From positions 10,909,809 through 10,973,808 of the forward strand of contig JAMXIF010000045.1 of the NCBI GenBank assembly GCA_028583685.1: DNA of 64,000 bases. The letters run 5' to 3'. The position numbers were made by a program, and so were the translations under genes. The stretch is from Petaurus breviceps papuanus (taxonomy: Eukaryota; Chordata; Mammalia; Diprotodontia; Petauridae). Shown here one piece after another: positions 23,111 to 35,140 of the stretch (the first letter of the stretch is position 1; the number at the start of each line of letters is the position of its first letter). The notes under the pieces were generated by a model. The model was not told where the DNA came from and did no database searches. It saw nothing but the letters and a program-made list of their open reading frames with translations.

Positions 23111-23320
23111 CACATAACTAGCACTTAATAAATGTGTATTCCTTCCCTCCTCCAAAGGAAACATGCCTGGTTCATCATAACTATGATCCACAGTCATCTC
23201 ACCCACTAGACACCTTTCTACCCCATGCCCCCCATCCCAGACACACAGGGAATGAGGAAGTATCACAGAATGAATAATCGAATTTTATGATTGAAAGTCA
23301 TTGGCTTTGACCTTCCACAT

Positions 23321-23614
23321 AATGCAATAATTTCCTCCATGCAGTCCCTAAAGGACTGTGGGAACATGAAATGAATGTCATAGGATCATAGATTTAGAAT
23401 TAGAAGGGACCTTAGTGTTCATCTAATTCAAGACCCTCATTTTACAGATGAGAGAATTAAGACCTCAAAAGAGATTAAGTGATTTGCCCAATGTCACACA
23501 GAAGTAAAAGACAGAAATTGTGTCGTTGAAATTGTGGTTCCATATTCTTTCCATCACAATAAGCTTTGGGAAAGCCTCAGAATCCAAGCCCCCAGGGAAA
23601 AGTCAGGACCAAGA
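23321..23614 (+). repeat. Left arm of an inverted duplication
   Basis: It matches the reverse complement of 24095-24385 along about 290 bases. Shared blocks include aatgcaataattt, tccctaaaggactgtg, accctcattttacagatgag and aagcctcagaatccaagccc. A MIR3-like piece is part of the arm, but the match extends well beyond it on both sides. Confidence 0.85.
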
Positions 23615-24094
23615 TGAGGTGAGAGGGGGCAATTATTGGTGTATGGCTTGGGAATTGCTTCTCTGGGAAGGGTGGGAAGGAAATGGACATGCTTATAGAA
23701 GGCAAAGCAAAGACAGAAAGACCAGCACTAGGTGAAAGAATGAGAATGATGTAAATACCATAAACTGAGGTTGAAACAGAGTTCAGGAGCTACAACATCA
23801 ATGCTATTTGTGTAGGGCAGGCAGGAACTAAAGGACTGGGTCACCAAGCTAGTAGACGTGGAAGTTAAACACAGTTGGTACAGACAGCAGATAGCCAAAG
23901 ACCAACTAGGTGATAAGATGGGAAAAGCCAGACTAGTCAGACAATTGGTAAAGATTGAAGTGGGTGAGCAAGCTCTGAGAGCCCCAACAGAAGGGTAAGT
24001 TGATATAAGAGAGATCCAACTGTATGTGTCAGAAAAGCAGTCATGGAGAACTGAATCCATTCACTGCTCCCTCCCATCCTGAATCTTTGTAACC

Positions 24095-24385
24095 TCTTGG
24101 TCCTGGCCTTTCCTTGGGGGCTTGGATTCTGAGGCTTTCCCCAAAGTCTGTTGCAATGGAAGAACACTGGACCAGAATTTCAACACTTACTCCTATGTGA
24201 CATTGGGCGAATCACTTAATCTCTTTGGAAATCTTAATTCTCTCATCTGTAAAATGAGGGTCTTTAACTAGATGAATACTAAGGCCCCTTCTATTTCTAC
24301 ATCTATGATCCTGTGCTATTCATTCCATGTTCTCACAGTCCTTTAGGGACTTGTAGTCCTTCTGCATGGAAGAAATTATTGCATT
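24095..24385 (-). repeat. Right arm of an inverted duplication
   Basis: This is the partner of 23321-23614. About 480 bases separate the arms. By eye the arms are roughly 80-85% identical, with a few short indels. Confidence 0.85.
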
Positions 24386-24389
24386 CCAG

Positions 24390-25320
24390 GATAAGGAGCC
24401 AGGAATTAGGCTACCACCATGTAAGAATGAAAGGGTTCTGTGCTTTCTGACATTGACACACACAAGAGAATATGTTGATGAAGTTGCTGACATTAAGGAG
24501 AATTATTATTATCCACCTTTTTGTTGCAAGGAAATGAAATGTAATGGAAGACAAAACCACTACTGGAGAAAGGCATCGCATGACAAGGTGTCTCCTAGGA
24601 CTGGGTGGCTTTAAACATAAATGAGTATTAAATGTTTCATTCTTCTAACAACTAGTCTTTTCCATGTAATCTGTGTCTAAGACCTCAGGTATCTCATAAC
24701 ACAACTCAGTGCATAAGGCTCTCCTAAAAAACATATTTGACCTAGGGGAATATGGAGAAATGGAAGAATATCCAAAGTCTCCAAAACCTAACTACTCATG
24801 CAGAAAAAGAATGAGCTTTCATGCTCACTCAATCTCCTTCCTTCCAACCCAATCATATTACAAGGGGGAATCTAACTTTAGCACAGAAACTTAGATTATC
24901 TTTTGTTCTATCGACAACTTCAGAAGAAAGAGGTTCATTAGTGCTACTACCATCAATTTCTGCCTTCATGCTCCTACCCTCCTCCAAACTAATGACTTTC
25001 CTTCAGGGACCAGGAAACTTGGACACAAAGGGTAGAAATCCAGTCATTGGGAAACTGAGTCACAAGGCTCAGATCTGTCCATAAGACCTTGGAGGCCAGG
25101 TCTCTAAGGTCAGAATATGATTTGTCAGCAGCACGAATTTGATGGTGAGATAGAAAAAGTGGGTTGTTAAGCATTCCTTGCAATAGGTAAAGATTAGATC
25201 CTGACTCTAGGTCTGGGATAAGCTTAAAAGTGGGGCTTCAATGAGTTATCATTGCAGGATCATCAGAGTTCAGATACCACATGTCATGTCAGGCCTGACA
25301 CAAATGGCAATCTGGGCTTT
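24390..25320. other. No gene or repeat recognised
   Basis: This is unique-looking sequence. Open frames of 60-87 codons have no recognisable similarity. Confidence 0.5.
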
Positions 25321-25690
25321 TGGAAATCTTTGGTGATGTTGAACTCACTATATCTTGAGACAACCCATTCCATTTTCAGACAACTCTGGTCACTATTCTT
25401 TCTTAAATTTAACTGTATTTCCATGTATTTTTCTTAGTTCTACCCTCAGTCATGACCCAAAATAAGTCTATTCCCTCTTCTAATATTTGAAGATAGGGAT
25501 TAAGTCTCCCCTGAGTCTCCTTTTCTACAGGTTTTCATGACATGCCTTTTATAACCTTCATAATTCTAGTCACTCTCTCTTGAAATATTATTTTTGTCAA
25601 TGTCTCTTGTGAAATTCAAGAGAGTTGAAATGGGAATCCAAATATTTCTGTTCTTTCTCTACAATTTAGTTCTTGAGTAAGTGATTTCCC
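25320..25690 (-). repeat. L3/CR1 LINE fragment
   Basis: The L3 reverse complement is readable: caacccattccattttcaga, ctattccctcttctaatatt, tgaagatagggattaagtct. Confidence 0.6.
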
Positions 25691-25719
25691 CACTTTGGAT
25701 CCTACTCTCCTGATGGAAG

Positions 25720-26110
25720 CATCATAGTGCCATGGAAGGGATGCTACAATTGGAAGCAGAGAACTGTGTTCAAATCCTGACTTTGACATTTATTAACTGG
25801 GTAATCTTAGGCAAGTCACCTCACCTTTCTGAACCTCAGTTTCTAATCTTAGAAAGGGGGTAGGTTAGGCCAGATGAATTCAGCTCTAAATCTATAATGC
25901 GATAACCACCTCATTTATAAAGCTATTTCCAGAACTAATATTCTGTGACTCTCGAAGTTTGTAGATCTATAAATGTGCCTTTCCCACGTTGAAATAGATA
26001 AATCATTTCTAACTTCTTCATCTGAAAGGATGAGTTAGTTGAACTAGATAACTTCCTGAATCCCTCCCAGACCCCAATCTATGCTCCTATAACTATATCA
26101 CTTCCAAGGT
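25720..26110 (+). repeat. MIR-type SINE and remnants
   Basis: 'gtgttcaaatcctgactttg', then 'aatcttaggcaagtcacctc' and 'gaacctcagttt', define a MIR copy. A weaker downstream piece follows at 26000-26110. Confidence 0.65.
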
Positions 26111-26690
26111 TATTCCCAGAGCTATAGTCCCTGTTTAGTAAATTCTGTAGAGCATATTCTCTGTCTTTGATCTATAAGCGGGATTTTTTTTTTCTATTTC
26201 CACCAATCATCAATTTCCTCCCTCTTTAAAAAAAAAAAAAACGTGGGTGGAGAGAGACCAAATATTTGTTCATTTCTTTTATTTCTACCTCTCAAATTTT
26301 ATGAGTCCTACTGTGTGACTTCCATCAGTGTCTGGGTACTTTGCATAGTTACTTTCATAGCCACCCTGGATCATGGTGATCTCCTATGCTTCGCCCCTCT
26401 CTTGCTTCTCCTCTTCAAAGCACCAGGGAATAGAGACAGAAGGGGAAACCCATTTATGCCCAAGCACTACCTTCTGAAGTGACAGACATCTGCTGCAGAG
26501 AGTGTCTTTTGGATGAGCTCATGTGGTTCCCACCAAATTCTCTATTACTAGAAAGTGTTCTGCATTTCTTGTTTTCTTCTAGATTAGCTTAGATCAAGAG
26601 CCTTTAGTCTTACTTGTAAGAAAAGTTATGTTAAATAAATACCTAAATCACCGAAGGGGAGGCAGTGGGTTTGTCATGGCTAAAGGATAC
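26111..26690. other. No gene recognised
   Basis: This is unique-looking sequence apart from a short A run at 26227-26241. Confidence 0.45.
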
Positions 26691-26699
26691 AGATTAAAG

Positions 26700-26815
26700 A
26701 AGAACATGGTATAGTGGGGGAAAGCATTTTATCTGGAGTCAGGGGAAGTGAGTTTCAATCCCAATTCTGCTATTGAGTAGCTATGTGATCTCAGGCAAGT
26801 CATATTCCTCATTCC
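26700..26815 (+). repeat. MIR SINE fragment
   Basis: 'tggtatagtgggggaaagca', then 'gagtttcaatcccaattctg' and 'gatctcaggcaagtca'. Confidence 0.65.
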
Positions 26816-26879
26816 GCCACCGCCCCAGGACAATATTTTTATTGAAATAGCCTCTGAATACTCTGGTGCTAGAAGGCTT

Positions 26880-27300
26880 CAAATGAGTCATGAGAGTAGA
26901 GTCTTGGTGGACATTTCTGGCAATACTCATCCTCCCTCCTAGAAATGTTCACAAGTCATATGAAAGAGCCAACGAAACAGTTATTGGTATTTGATCTTCT
27001 AGGTCAATATTTACAGTCAATCAGTAGTGGTGTGTGGGGTGCTGGCCTAACAGAAGGATTCCAATGCATGAGCAAAGACAAGATCAGCCCCTGGCCCTAG
27101 TAGTACACTAGTTTACCTAGAGGAGATCATGTGATATGTGAGTTTTAGAGAAATTCAGGTCAAGGCTAATGTTTAGAAGCAAGAAATCTTTTCTTCTTCT
27201 TTATGTCTAAGACCACATGGCCCTAGAAGAGACCTTGTCATACAATTCTTTCCTCCATACAATATTTTTCCTTTAAGTTCTTCCATTACTAATATATCCC
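26880..27300. other. No gene or repeat recognised
   Basis: Unique-looking sequence. Confidence 0.45.
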
Positions 27301-27304
27301 CAGT

Positions 27305-27440
27305 GAATCACAGAGTGTTGGAGTTAGAAAGGACCCCAGATGTTTAGTCAAAGTCCCCAATTTTATTGATGAGGATACAGATGATCGAAAAGAGGAAATG
27401 ACGTACCCAAGTATGGTGGAAGTAGGTACATGCTGGAAAC
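27305..27440 (-). repeat. MIR3-like fragment
   Basis: 'gttggagttagaaaggaccc', then 'attttattgatgaggataca'. The copy is old. Confidence 0.5.
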
Positions 27441-27593
27441 CATTACTTCCTCAGGACAACATATCCAGACCTGGGGACATGTCTTATACTGAACTCCAGA
27501 ATGGGGAAAAAGGGGTTAACACTACTTCGATTGCGTTGGGTTGAGGCCAAGTTCCCTTCACACTTGATCCTTTTCCTAGAGATACTATTTAAG

Positions 27594-27594
<1 letters not shown>

Positions 27595-27635
<41 letters not shown>
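27595..27635. repeat. (CA)n microsatellite
   Basis: About 19 CA units. Confidence 0.95.
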
Positions 27636-27636
<1 letters not shown>

Positions 27637-27824
27637 GACATAATTCCTTTGGTCTAACAGAAGATCAATTCTGTGTGAAATAAACTCGAAGCATCTCTAT
27701 TGCATCCCCTGTAGAGAAACATTGATAGGGCAGGGGAATGATATAAAAAATCCATGAATGCTGAGGGCAATTGATGCTTAGGGCAAAAAACTAACCATTT
27801 ATCTTCATCTCTAAGTATCCTTCA

Positions 27825-27900
27825 AAAACATGCGTGTGTATGTATATGTACATATAAATATGTATGCATGTATATATGTATATAACACACACACACACAA
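27825..27900. repeat. TG/TA/CA microsatellite
   Basis: Mixed tgta, tata and caca units. Confidence 0.85.
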
Positions 27901-29250
27901 ATCAATCATGAGGATGTCTTTGGAATCAAGTGGCTCAGACCAAGACACCAAAATCACATAGTGAGTGATGGCAGAGCACAAATGTGGCTGATCCTTGTGC
28001 CAGAAGATCACGTGTTATATGAAAGATCTCAGTACACATGAAGGGGTATCTCATTTCATAAACATCCCCCTCACACAGATAATATGGGAATGTCAGTATC
28101 TGGCATTCTCAGAGCAACATAATCACCTCTCCTTGAAAATACCTGGTTTACAAAGCTCAAAGAAGCAAAAGTATTTCTAAGTCCATGAAAATAAATACAG
28201 CCTATATTAGAACTCATTGAAACAATAATAGTCATTGTCAATATGCTGAAAGTTATTATACTGACAGTCACAGTCACTTAAGTTGAGGCCCTAGGCAATG
28301 TCTCAGCTGCAACCGTCTCCAGCATATTTCTTCAGCACGTGTTTGATGTTGCAAAAGTATGTGTGTATACAGACACACGCACACACACACATACACACAC
28401 ACACATATATATATATGGTCTTCCCTCATGTAGTGAGTGTCAAGTTCCCTACAACCCTCTAAGTTCTTTCTCCTCAAATCCCATCAGAGGGTGTTGGTAT
28501 ACTTTATATATAATACTTTGGCTTCCCCAGGTCTTTTACTCTTGGTACCACTCCACTTGCAGTTCTCTGCAGTTGCCAGCAAACGTCAGCATTCCTCTTC
28601 TGTCATAGTCCATGCATATCTCCTCATCCAGCTCTCATAACACATTAGAATGTCCTACCATCATCCTCTACTTCTATCTGTTCTTGGTGTCTCAGTTAGC
28701 TTATTCCTCAGAAGGAGCCTTCCCATAGGTGGTCCCAGACCTCCCTTGCCTTGGCCAGCTCTGATTCTGATGCAGGTTGGATCAGAGAATTCACCCCTTC
28801 ATTTCTCTCTGCAGACCTCAAAGGAGAGTGCCCAGAAGTCAGCAGCAGCCTCCCTTCTCTCCAGCTGTAGAATTAGGGTGCGCTCAGCCCTCCTGAGCCA
28901 TATGAGCTTCTTCCTCTCCCCAGTACCACAAAGTCTTCCCACAATATCACTAACTCATGAGAAAGAAATCAGCAGAGTTCCAGGCTCCTTCCCCCAACGT
29001 AGTCCCAGGTGCCACTGGGGGAAAATATAAATGTGAGGTCCCTGCTACGTTGGAATCCAATGCTTTCGACTCCCAGACTATAGTTCTATTGACTGAATTT
29101 CAATGTTCCAACTCTGTTGTCAATTCATCCTTTCTAAGACAATTACCATCCTCCAAGATTCCCTTTCTAAGGCTTGCTATGTGGTCTACCACATAAGACA
29201 GCCTAAATCTACCAATGAAGAATAGACAGTAGGCAACCCGCAGATCCTTA
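27901..29250. other. No gene recognised; CA/TA microsatellite at 28365-28418
   Basis: The longest open frame (28650-29030, 126 codons) has no recognised domain and no obvious splice context. The sequence looks unique. Confidence 0.45.
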
Positions 29251-29289
29251 GTAATTGATTGATTAATTGATTATAATTGTTGTTAATAA

Positions 29290-29900
29290 CAATTCACATT
29301 GCTACAGCCCTTTAAGAGATGCCCAGTTTTTTCCTCATCCCAACCACCTGTGGTACAAAGTGACAATTTTATTATCCACATTTTACAGAGAAGGAAACTG
29401 AGATCCACAATATTGATGAAGGATGAGAGATTTCCAAATGAGAGAGGACTCCAGATGTTACCTATCTAGTCCAATCACTGCATTTCATACACAGGGAAAC
29501 TGAGGACTAGGGGAGTGACATGATTTGCCCAGACTCTCCCATGTAGCAGATGACAGAGCCAGTACTTAAACTCGGGTCCTCTGATGATGGTTCCAGTGTC
29601 CTTTCCAGGACCTGGTGCTTCCCATTGCATTGTGTTCCCCAATCTAGCAGTACAGGGGAGCACAAAGAGCCTGGATTTAGAGCCAGTTGACCTCTGTGTT
29701 CAAATCCTGACTCTATTACTGATGTGTGAGATCTCAATTTTCCCATCTGCAAAATGGGTGGGCAGCCCTAGGTGACCTAGAAGATCCTTTCCTGTTCTAG
29801 ATCTGATGGCTAGACATCCAGGTTTCCAGTCCCACCTCAGCTACTAACTGTGCTGAAGCCCCCTTTAAATTTCAGCTTCCCCATCAATAAAACAAGATGG
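29290..29900. repeat. Cluster of decayed MIR/MIR3-type SINEs
   Basis: Reversed pieces at 29340-29410 (attatccacattttacagag) and 29420-29600 (gtccaatcactgcatttcat) are followed by a forward piece at 29660-29810 (gtgttcaaatcctgactcta). Confidence 0.6.
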
Positions 29901-30279
29901 AGGAACTAGATCTAGGAATATGCTGGTAAATGTTTAACAACCAGCTTTCTGAAAAGCAGGAAACACTTTTACATTTTAATTTGTATTATTAACACTTTCT
30001 CCATTGCATTTTTAAGTATAGACAATCAATAAAAATAATAATAAGAATAAATTATACTCTGGTTTGTAGTGTTTGCAGTTTCTAAATGCAAACAGAAAAT
30101 TTAACGATTGGTTCCTGCAAATATGAGTTGGCTCCAGTGCACCCACGGATCCAGCTCTCAAACGGATGCTCATCTAGTTAAATGGGAAAAAATGCCCCAG
30201 GGACCACCTCCTCATTAGCCCCCATGATCTTCCTATAACATTATAACCTTTTGCCTTGATAGCATCCATGAAGGTTCAG

Positions 30280-30515
30280 AACACTAGCATTCCAAAGACA
30301 GAGCAGTTTAGAGAACAGGTGGGGACACTATACTTAGAGATAGAAAGCCCTAGGTTCAAATTTTACCTCAAACACACTAATTATGTGATCCTGGCCAAGT
30401 CAACTACCTCTCTGGATTTGGTTTTCTCATCTGTTAAATGGTGGGAGAGGGAGTGTTGGACTTCATGGTCGCTAAGGAATTTTCCAGGTCTAAACATTTG
30501 AGCCTGTGATTATCA
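30280..30515 (+). repeat. MIR-type SINE
   Basis: 'ccctaggttcaaattttacc', then 'tatgtgatcctggccaagtc' and 'tctcatctgttaaatgg'. Confidence 0.65.
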
Positions 30516-30527
30516 GGTGCATCTTAC

Positions 30528-30612
30528 AGATTAATAATAATAAAACTAGCATTAATAATAATAATAAACATAATAAAAAGTAATAATTAAGCTATAATAA
30601 TAAATAATAAAA
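30528..30612. repeat. (AAT)n-rich microsatellite
   Basis: Interrupted AAT/ATA units. Confidence 0.85.
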
Positions 30613-30855
30613 AACTATGTGCTAGACACTGTGCTAAGTGCTTTACACATATTTTTTCACTTGATCCTCACAACCCTAGTGGATAGATGTTATTATTATT
30701 CCCATTTTACAACTGAGGAAACTGAAGCAAACAGAGGTTAAGTGACTTGTCCAGGGTCACACATCTAGTGCATGTATGAGGTCAAATTTGAACTCCAGGA
30801 CCTTCCAGACTCCAAGGCCAGTTGCTCCGTTCCCTGTACCAACTAGTTGCCCGAT
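30610..30855 (-). repeat. MIR/Ther-1 SINE, near full length
   Basis: 'gacactgtgctaagtgcttt', 'cttgatcctcacaaccctag' and 'gttaagtgacttgtccaggg', then a reversed tRNA head ending 'accaactagttgcc'. Confidence 0.85.
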
Positions 30856-31109
30856 AAGAAAGCTAAGGCTCAAGGCTTAGGAAGTTTCAGGGGTGGTATT
30901 TGAACCTACCTCTCCTTCTGTCTAATCTCGCATGTTTCCTACTATACCACATTTTCTTTCCAGGGCAGCACAGAACTGGAAGAGCTGTCCATCTGCCACA
31001 AAACCAACCTTGTGGATAAAGGGGGAAATTGGATGGCTTAGAATTGAACCCCTGACTACTACATAAGTCATTTATTCATGCAGAAGTAATCAATCATTAC
31101 TTAGATCAT

Positions 31110-31370
31110 TCATTATAAGGGTTCCTAAGACTTAAAACTGGAAGGGGTCTTAAAGAGCATCTAGACTACACATCTCATGTCATAAATGAGAAAACTGAGA
31201 CCCAGAGAATGGGGAAATAAATTACCTAAATTAAATAAGTAGAAAATAAGCATGTCCATTTCCCTATCCAGATAGATACTTATGTATATATTAGTAAGTA
31301 AATAGAAAAGCCAGGATTTGAACCCAGTTTTCCGACCCCGAATCCAATAGAATCTGCAGCACGCTTTCTA
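31110..31370 (-). repeat. MIR3-like fragment
   Basis: 'taaaactggaaggggtctta', 'aatgagaaaactgagaccca' and 'aggatttgaacccagttttc'. Confidence 0.65.
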
Positions 31371-31387
31371 AATTAATTTTTAGTATT

Positions 31388-31550
31388 GGGGAGGGTAGGT
31401 GGTGCAGCTAATAGAGCACTGGCCCCAGAGTCATGAGGACCTGAGTTCAAATCCGGCCTCAAACATTTAACACTTACTAGCCGTGTGACCTTGGGCAAGT
31501 CACTTAGCCCCAACTGTCCTCCCAAAAGGAAAAAACAAAAAAAAAAACAA
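31388..31550 (+). mobile_element. tRNA-derived marsupial SINE
   Basis: It is a complete unit from the head through 'gagttcaaatccggcctcaa' and 'gtgaccttgggcaagtcact' to an A-rich tail. Confidence 0.88.
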
Positions 31551-31745
31551 TTTTAGTATAGCAGAAAGATCTCTGGATTTAGAGTTAGTGGATCTGGATT
31601 CCAGTCCTGGCTCTCCTGCCTGGTAGTGTGTGACCTTGGGGGAGTCATTCTCTATGGGACTCAGTTACTTCATCTATAAAATGAGGAAGGTTGTAGTAAA
31701 TTACCTTTAAGCTTCCTCACAGCCCTAAATACTATCATTCACTAT
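31551..31745 (+). repeat. MIR-type SINE
   Basis: 'gtatagcagaaagatctctg', 'gtgtgtgaccttgggggagt' and 'cttcatctataaaatgagga'. Confidence 0.65.
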
Positions 31746-31757
31746 TAAAATATTAAT

Positions 31758-32034
31758 TTGTTGTTCTTCAGTTGTACCCAATTCTCCATGGCCCCATTTC
31801 GGGGTTTCTTAGCAAAAATACTGCAATGGTTTCCCATTTCCTTCCCCAGCTCACTTTATAGATGAAGAAACTGAGGCAAACAGGGTCAAGTGACTTGCCC
31901 AGGGTCACTTAGCTAATAAGTGTCTGAGGCTGGATTTGAACTCAGAAAAATGAGTCTTCCTCATTTTGGAAGGGAGACCATGAGACCTCCAGGCTTGGCA
32001 CACTATGCACTATGGAGCCACCTAGCAGCCCCTA
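31758..32034 (-). mobile_element. Mar-1 CORE-SINE, full length
   Basis: A perfect 11-bp target duplication (aaaatattaat, 31747-31757 and 32035-32045) flanks the unit 'ccatttcggggtttcttagc', 'tttcccatttccttccccag', 'caagtgacttgcccagggtc' and the reversed tRNA head 'gagccacctagcagcc'. Confidence 0.93.
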
Positions 32035-32049
32035 AAAATATTAATGCCT

Positions 32050-32690
32050 AAAGTCTTAAGGTGTTGGGAGAGAAGAGGTGAAGGCAATATGTAAACCCAA
32101 AGAATGAAGGGGGAATGATGGAATTTTAGGCACAATCATAGATAATTCCAGTCGTTGGATAAGGAGCCACATCATGGAGAGAGAGATTGAATCTCTGTGT
32201 ACAGGCCTTTCCATATTACTTTCTCCAAGCACAAATTGTGAACAGCCCAAGAGTGTTCTTGAATCTCCTCAAGGTGCCCCAGGTAAGGAGGGAGGAGGAG
32301 GTGGGGAGTTTGCAGGTACCAGGTGTAAAGTCAAGACAGGCTCCAGCTGTTACTGTTCCTTCCCTTCCTCAGCTTCCCCCAACCTTCATAGTTCTTGACT
32401 TGCTGCAAAGACGTCTGGGGGAATAATGGGAGGGAGAGGTGCACTGAATGGGGAGAAAAGGGGAGAAAGATAAAGCTATTAACTCTTTCCTTGATACCCC
32501 CCTTGCCCAACCCATAGCCTTTCCATATTCCCAAATCTGTGGCCACAGCGACACCTGGTGCCCAACCCAGAGCTCAGCTGCCACTACCCACCCTGGTCTT
32601 CTACAGCCAGGCATGGAAGAGGTAGCTCTAAATGAATTTAGCATCAGCACAGTTATTTAAATTGTTTTAATTAATCAAAGATTGAGCAGT
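32050..32690. other. No gene or repeat recognised
   Basis: This is unique-looking sequence. Its right end carries an A/T-rich homeodomain-like run (taattaatcaaag, about 32667-32679). Confidence 0.45.
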
Positions 32691-32704
32691 AAATGAACCA
32701 CTAA

Positions 32705-32870
32705 GTGGGGGAGGGGGTGGAAAGAGATGGAGAGAGGGAGAGACAAAGAGAAACAGAAGGGGAGAAACAGACAGGAAGAGAAAGAGGGGAGGGAAGAAGA
32801 GGGGAGACAGGAGGAGAGGGAGAAGAGGGAAGGGGGAGGAGAGAGGGAAAAAAGGAGAAACTGAGAGAAT
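32705..32870. repeat. Polypurine (GA-rich) tract
   Basis: About 165 bases are almost purely G and A. Proline/leucine-rich open frames on the other strand are artefacts of this composition. Confidence 0.9.
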
Positions 32871-33139
32871 ACTGGTAGATCCTGTGAGAGGGTGGGAAAT
32901 GGCAAAGGGGGTTAAAAGCACAAAGAAAACAGACTATGGGGCAGCTGCTGCTGGCGATGGATCCCCTGCTGCTATCACTACCCACAAATGCTGAGCCAGC
33001 ATGGAGTCCCACAACTGAGGCCCATAGATGCAAAGGTAGATGCAGGAACATTTATTTAGCACTCTCTCATTTACAAAGTGCTCTCCCAGTCACTAGGAAC
33101 CAGGAGCAGGCCAGGTAGGAGAGTCACAGGACCTTAATG

Positions 33140-33655
33140 CCCTTGATAATTGATCTTTGAGATGATCAAGGCCAACCCCTTATTTTACAGGAGAAGAAAC
33201 AGGCCAGTAGAGGAGGGAATTAACTATAGTCACAAAGGGGGCAAATCACAAAGCTGGGAATCTGCCCCAGGGCCTCTGACTTCACCCTGCTTCCCTCTCC
33301 ATTACACCATCCTGCTTTCTTATTAGTGTGTGATGCCCTACAATACACCTCTGAGGTGGGCAGTATAAGCATCATTTTTCCCACTTTACATATAAAGGAA
33401 TAATATGTTAGAGAGTTGAAGTGACTTGTCCAAGGTCACACAACTAAGAATGACCAAGCCAGATCAGTAGATCAGGCCTTGGGACTATAGAACAAAGGTC
33501 ATAAGGAGTCAACTGGTATGAGACCATCATCTTACAGATGGGGAAACTAAGACCAGTAGTTTGTGGTTTGTCTAAAATCAAGGTAGAATTTGCACCCAGG
33601 TCCTTAAACTTCAAGACCAGTCCTCCTTTCACTGTATCTCCTAATCTAGTGCTTG
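33140..33655 (-). repeat. Three decayed MIR/MIR3-type fragments
   Basis: Pieces lie at 33150-33310 (ccaaccccttattttacagg), 33330-33460 (gtgacttgtccaaggtcaca) and 33500-33650 (catcatcttacagatgggga). Confidence 0.6.
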
Positions 33656-33699
33656 CTGCTGCTTCTTCAGCCCAAACTCTTCTGTGGGGCCAGTGGATC

Positions 33700-33892
33700 T
33701 GGTGAAAAAGTCTAGGGAAGAATGTTATTTACCTTGTGCCCTCTAAAATACCAGCTCTCTTCTTGATAAACTGCCTTTCATATGAGGTCTATATCCTCTC
33801 ATCTGGGTACACACCAGCTCCCCCCAGAATAATAAAGCCTCTTGAGAGTATCAACCATTTAAATGTTGTTCTTCTATCCCAGCACTTTGGGG
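33700..33892 (+). repeat. L2 LINE tail, left part
   Basis: 'gttcttctatcccagcac' is the L2 stretch before the terminus. The tail resumes at 34147-34195 (acctagcacataatatatgc, ttaataaatgtgtgttgaat) on the other side of a Mar-1 insertion. Confidence 0.6.
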
Positions 33893-34144
33893 TTTAGGTT
33901 GTTTTTTTGTTTGTTTTTGTTTTTTCAGTCATGTCTCTCTATGACCTGTATTTGGGGGTTTTCTTTGCAAAGATACAGGAGTGGTTTGCCATTTCCTTCT
34001 CCTGCTCATTTGACAGATGAGGAAACTGAGGCAAACAGGGTGAAGTGACTTGCCCAGGGTCACAAGTCAGATTTGAACTCAGGAAGAGGAGTCTTCCTGA
34101 CTCCAAGCCTGGCACTCTATGCCCTATGGCGCCACCTAGCTGCC
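33893..34144 (-). mobile_element. Mar-1 CORE-SINE nested in an L2 tail
   Basis: 'gcaaagatacaggagtggtt' then 'tgccatttccttctcctg', 'gtgaagtgacttgcccaggg', and the reversed head 'gcgccacctagctgcc'. Confidence 0.9.
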
Positions 34145-34199
34145 ACACCTAGCACATAATATATGCTTAATAAATGTGTGTTGAATTGAATCAGCCCCC

Positions 34200-34355
34200 T
34201 GGGTAGACCCAGAGGCAGGAAGACCCTTGTTCAACCCTGCTTCCGATAGTCATAAGCTCAGTGACGGTGAATAAGCCATCTCTTATACTACCTACCTCAT
34301 AGGTGTGGTGTAAAGATAGCAATTCACAAACAGTAAGGTGCCATAGAAACATGCA
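34200..34355 (+). repeat. CORE-SINE overlapping the left arm
   Basis: 'gaggcaggaagacccttgtt', then 'caaccctgcttccgatagtc', is a SINE B-box region. The CORE tail runs into the inverted-repeat arm. Confidence 0.6.
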
Positions 34356-34389
34356 CTATCCTGCCCAGGTGTTGTCAACTACCTGCCAG
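34281..34389 (+). repeat. Left arm of a 109-bp inverted repeat
   Basis: The reverse complement matches 35487-35595 with 5 mismatches in 109 bases. The outer half is a CORE-SINE 3' part (ctacctacctcataggtgtg). The inner half, beyond the SINE, is a perfect 51-bp match including tgttgtcaactacctgccag. Confidence 0.92.
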
Positions 34390-34469
34390 CTACAATGACT
34401 CTCTAAGACTTAACTACTAGATGGGTCCAAGGGAGTTTCCAAGTGGATGAAAACACAAATCCTTAGCCT

Positions 34470-34640
34470 ATTTACTTCTAAATGAATGAGCACTTACTAA
34501 TCACTTACTGTTTGTCTGAGCACAAAGTTAATTGCGGCATATACAAATTAAAACAAAACAAAACAAAAAAGCAAGACAGTCCCTGCCCTCGAGAAGCTTA
34601 CATTCTAATTAATAGGTGGAAGAAGCACAGTCTAGGAAAG
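34470..34640 (+). repeat. Unnamed interspersed repeat fragment
   Basis: The tract 'cagtccctgccctcgagaag' followed by 'cttacattctaatt' is shared with 42825-43000, 43290-43366 and 56335-56460. I cannot name the family. Confidence 0.5.
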
Positions 34641-35140
34641 GAGTGGCCAGGGAAGGCATGGTGATGAGTTGGGTCATGGAGCAATTGCCTTTTATTACTT
34701 ACTTATCACACCTGACTGTGAATTGGTATCTAGGTCTTACTCATCTTTACTAGACTCACATTATCAGGATGAAGGAGACGTATATCATTCATCTTTCAGT
34801 TCCCTGCAGTACCTTCTCCAGTAACTGTTTGCTGAAAGTCAAGAAGATTGTAGAAAAAGGTTCACCTCTAGCCCAGTCCTGATTGGCTAACTATGGCTCA
34901 GTCACCTTCTTTCTTTGACTTGTCAAATGGACATGATGATCCTTAGATCATTAGGACATGGTGAGGATAACAACATGGAGATTTTAAACTGCTCTGGGAA
35001 ACACGAACTCTTACAAATTGTTATGAAGAAAGACACTTCAAAGATGTCATTATCATTCATTCTGTTTGTAATCTTGATGAGGAGGAGCCCAGCTAGTATC
35101 TCAATTCCAAAGACAAGCTGCTGGAGTGGCCAGCACTAAG
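34640..35140. other. No gene or repeat recognised
   Basis: This is unique-looking DNA inside the inverted-repeat loop. Confidence 0.45.

Noticed and set aside
28650-29030. 126-codon open frame on the plus strand
   Set aside because: No recognisable domain or family similarity and no clear splice sites, and frames of this length are expected by chance in 64 kb.
32667-33051. Ser/Pro/Leu-rich open frame on the minus strand
   Set aside because: It is a by-product of the polypurine tract on the other strand.
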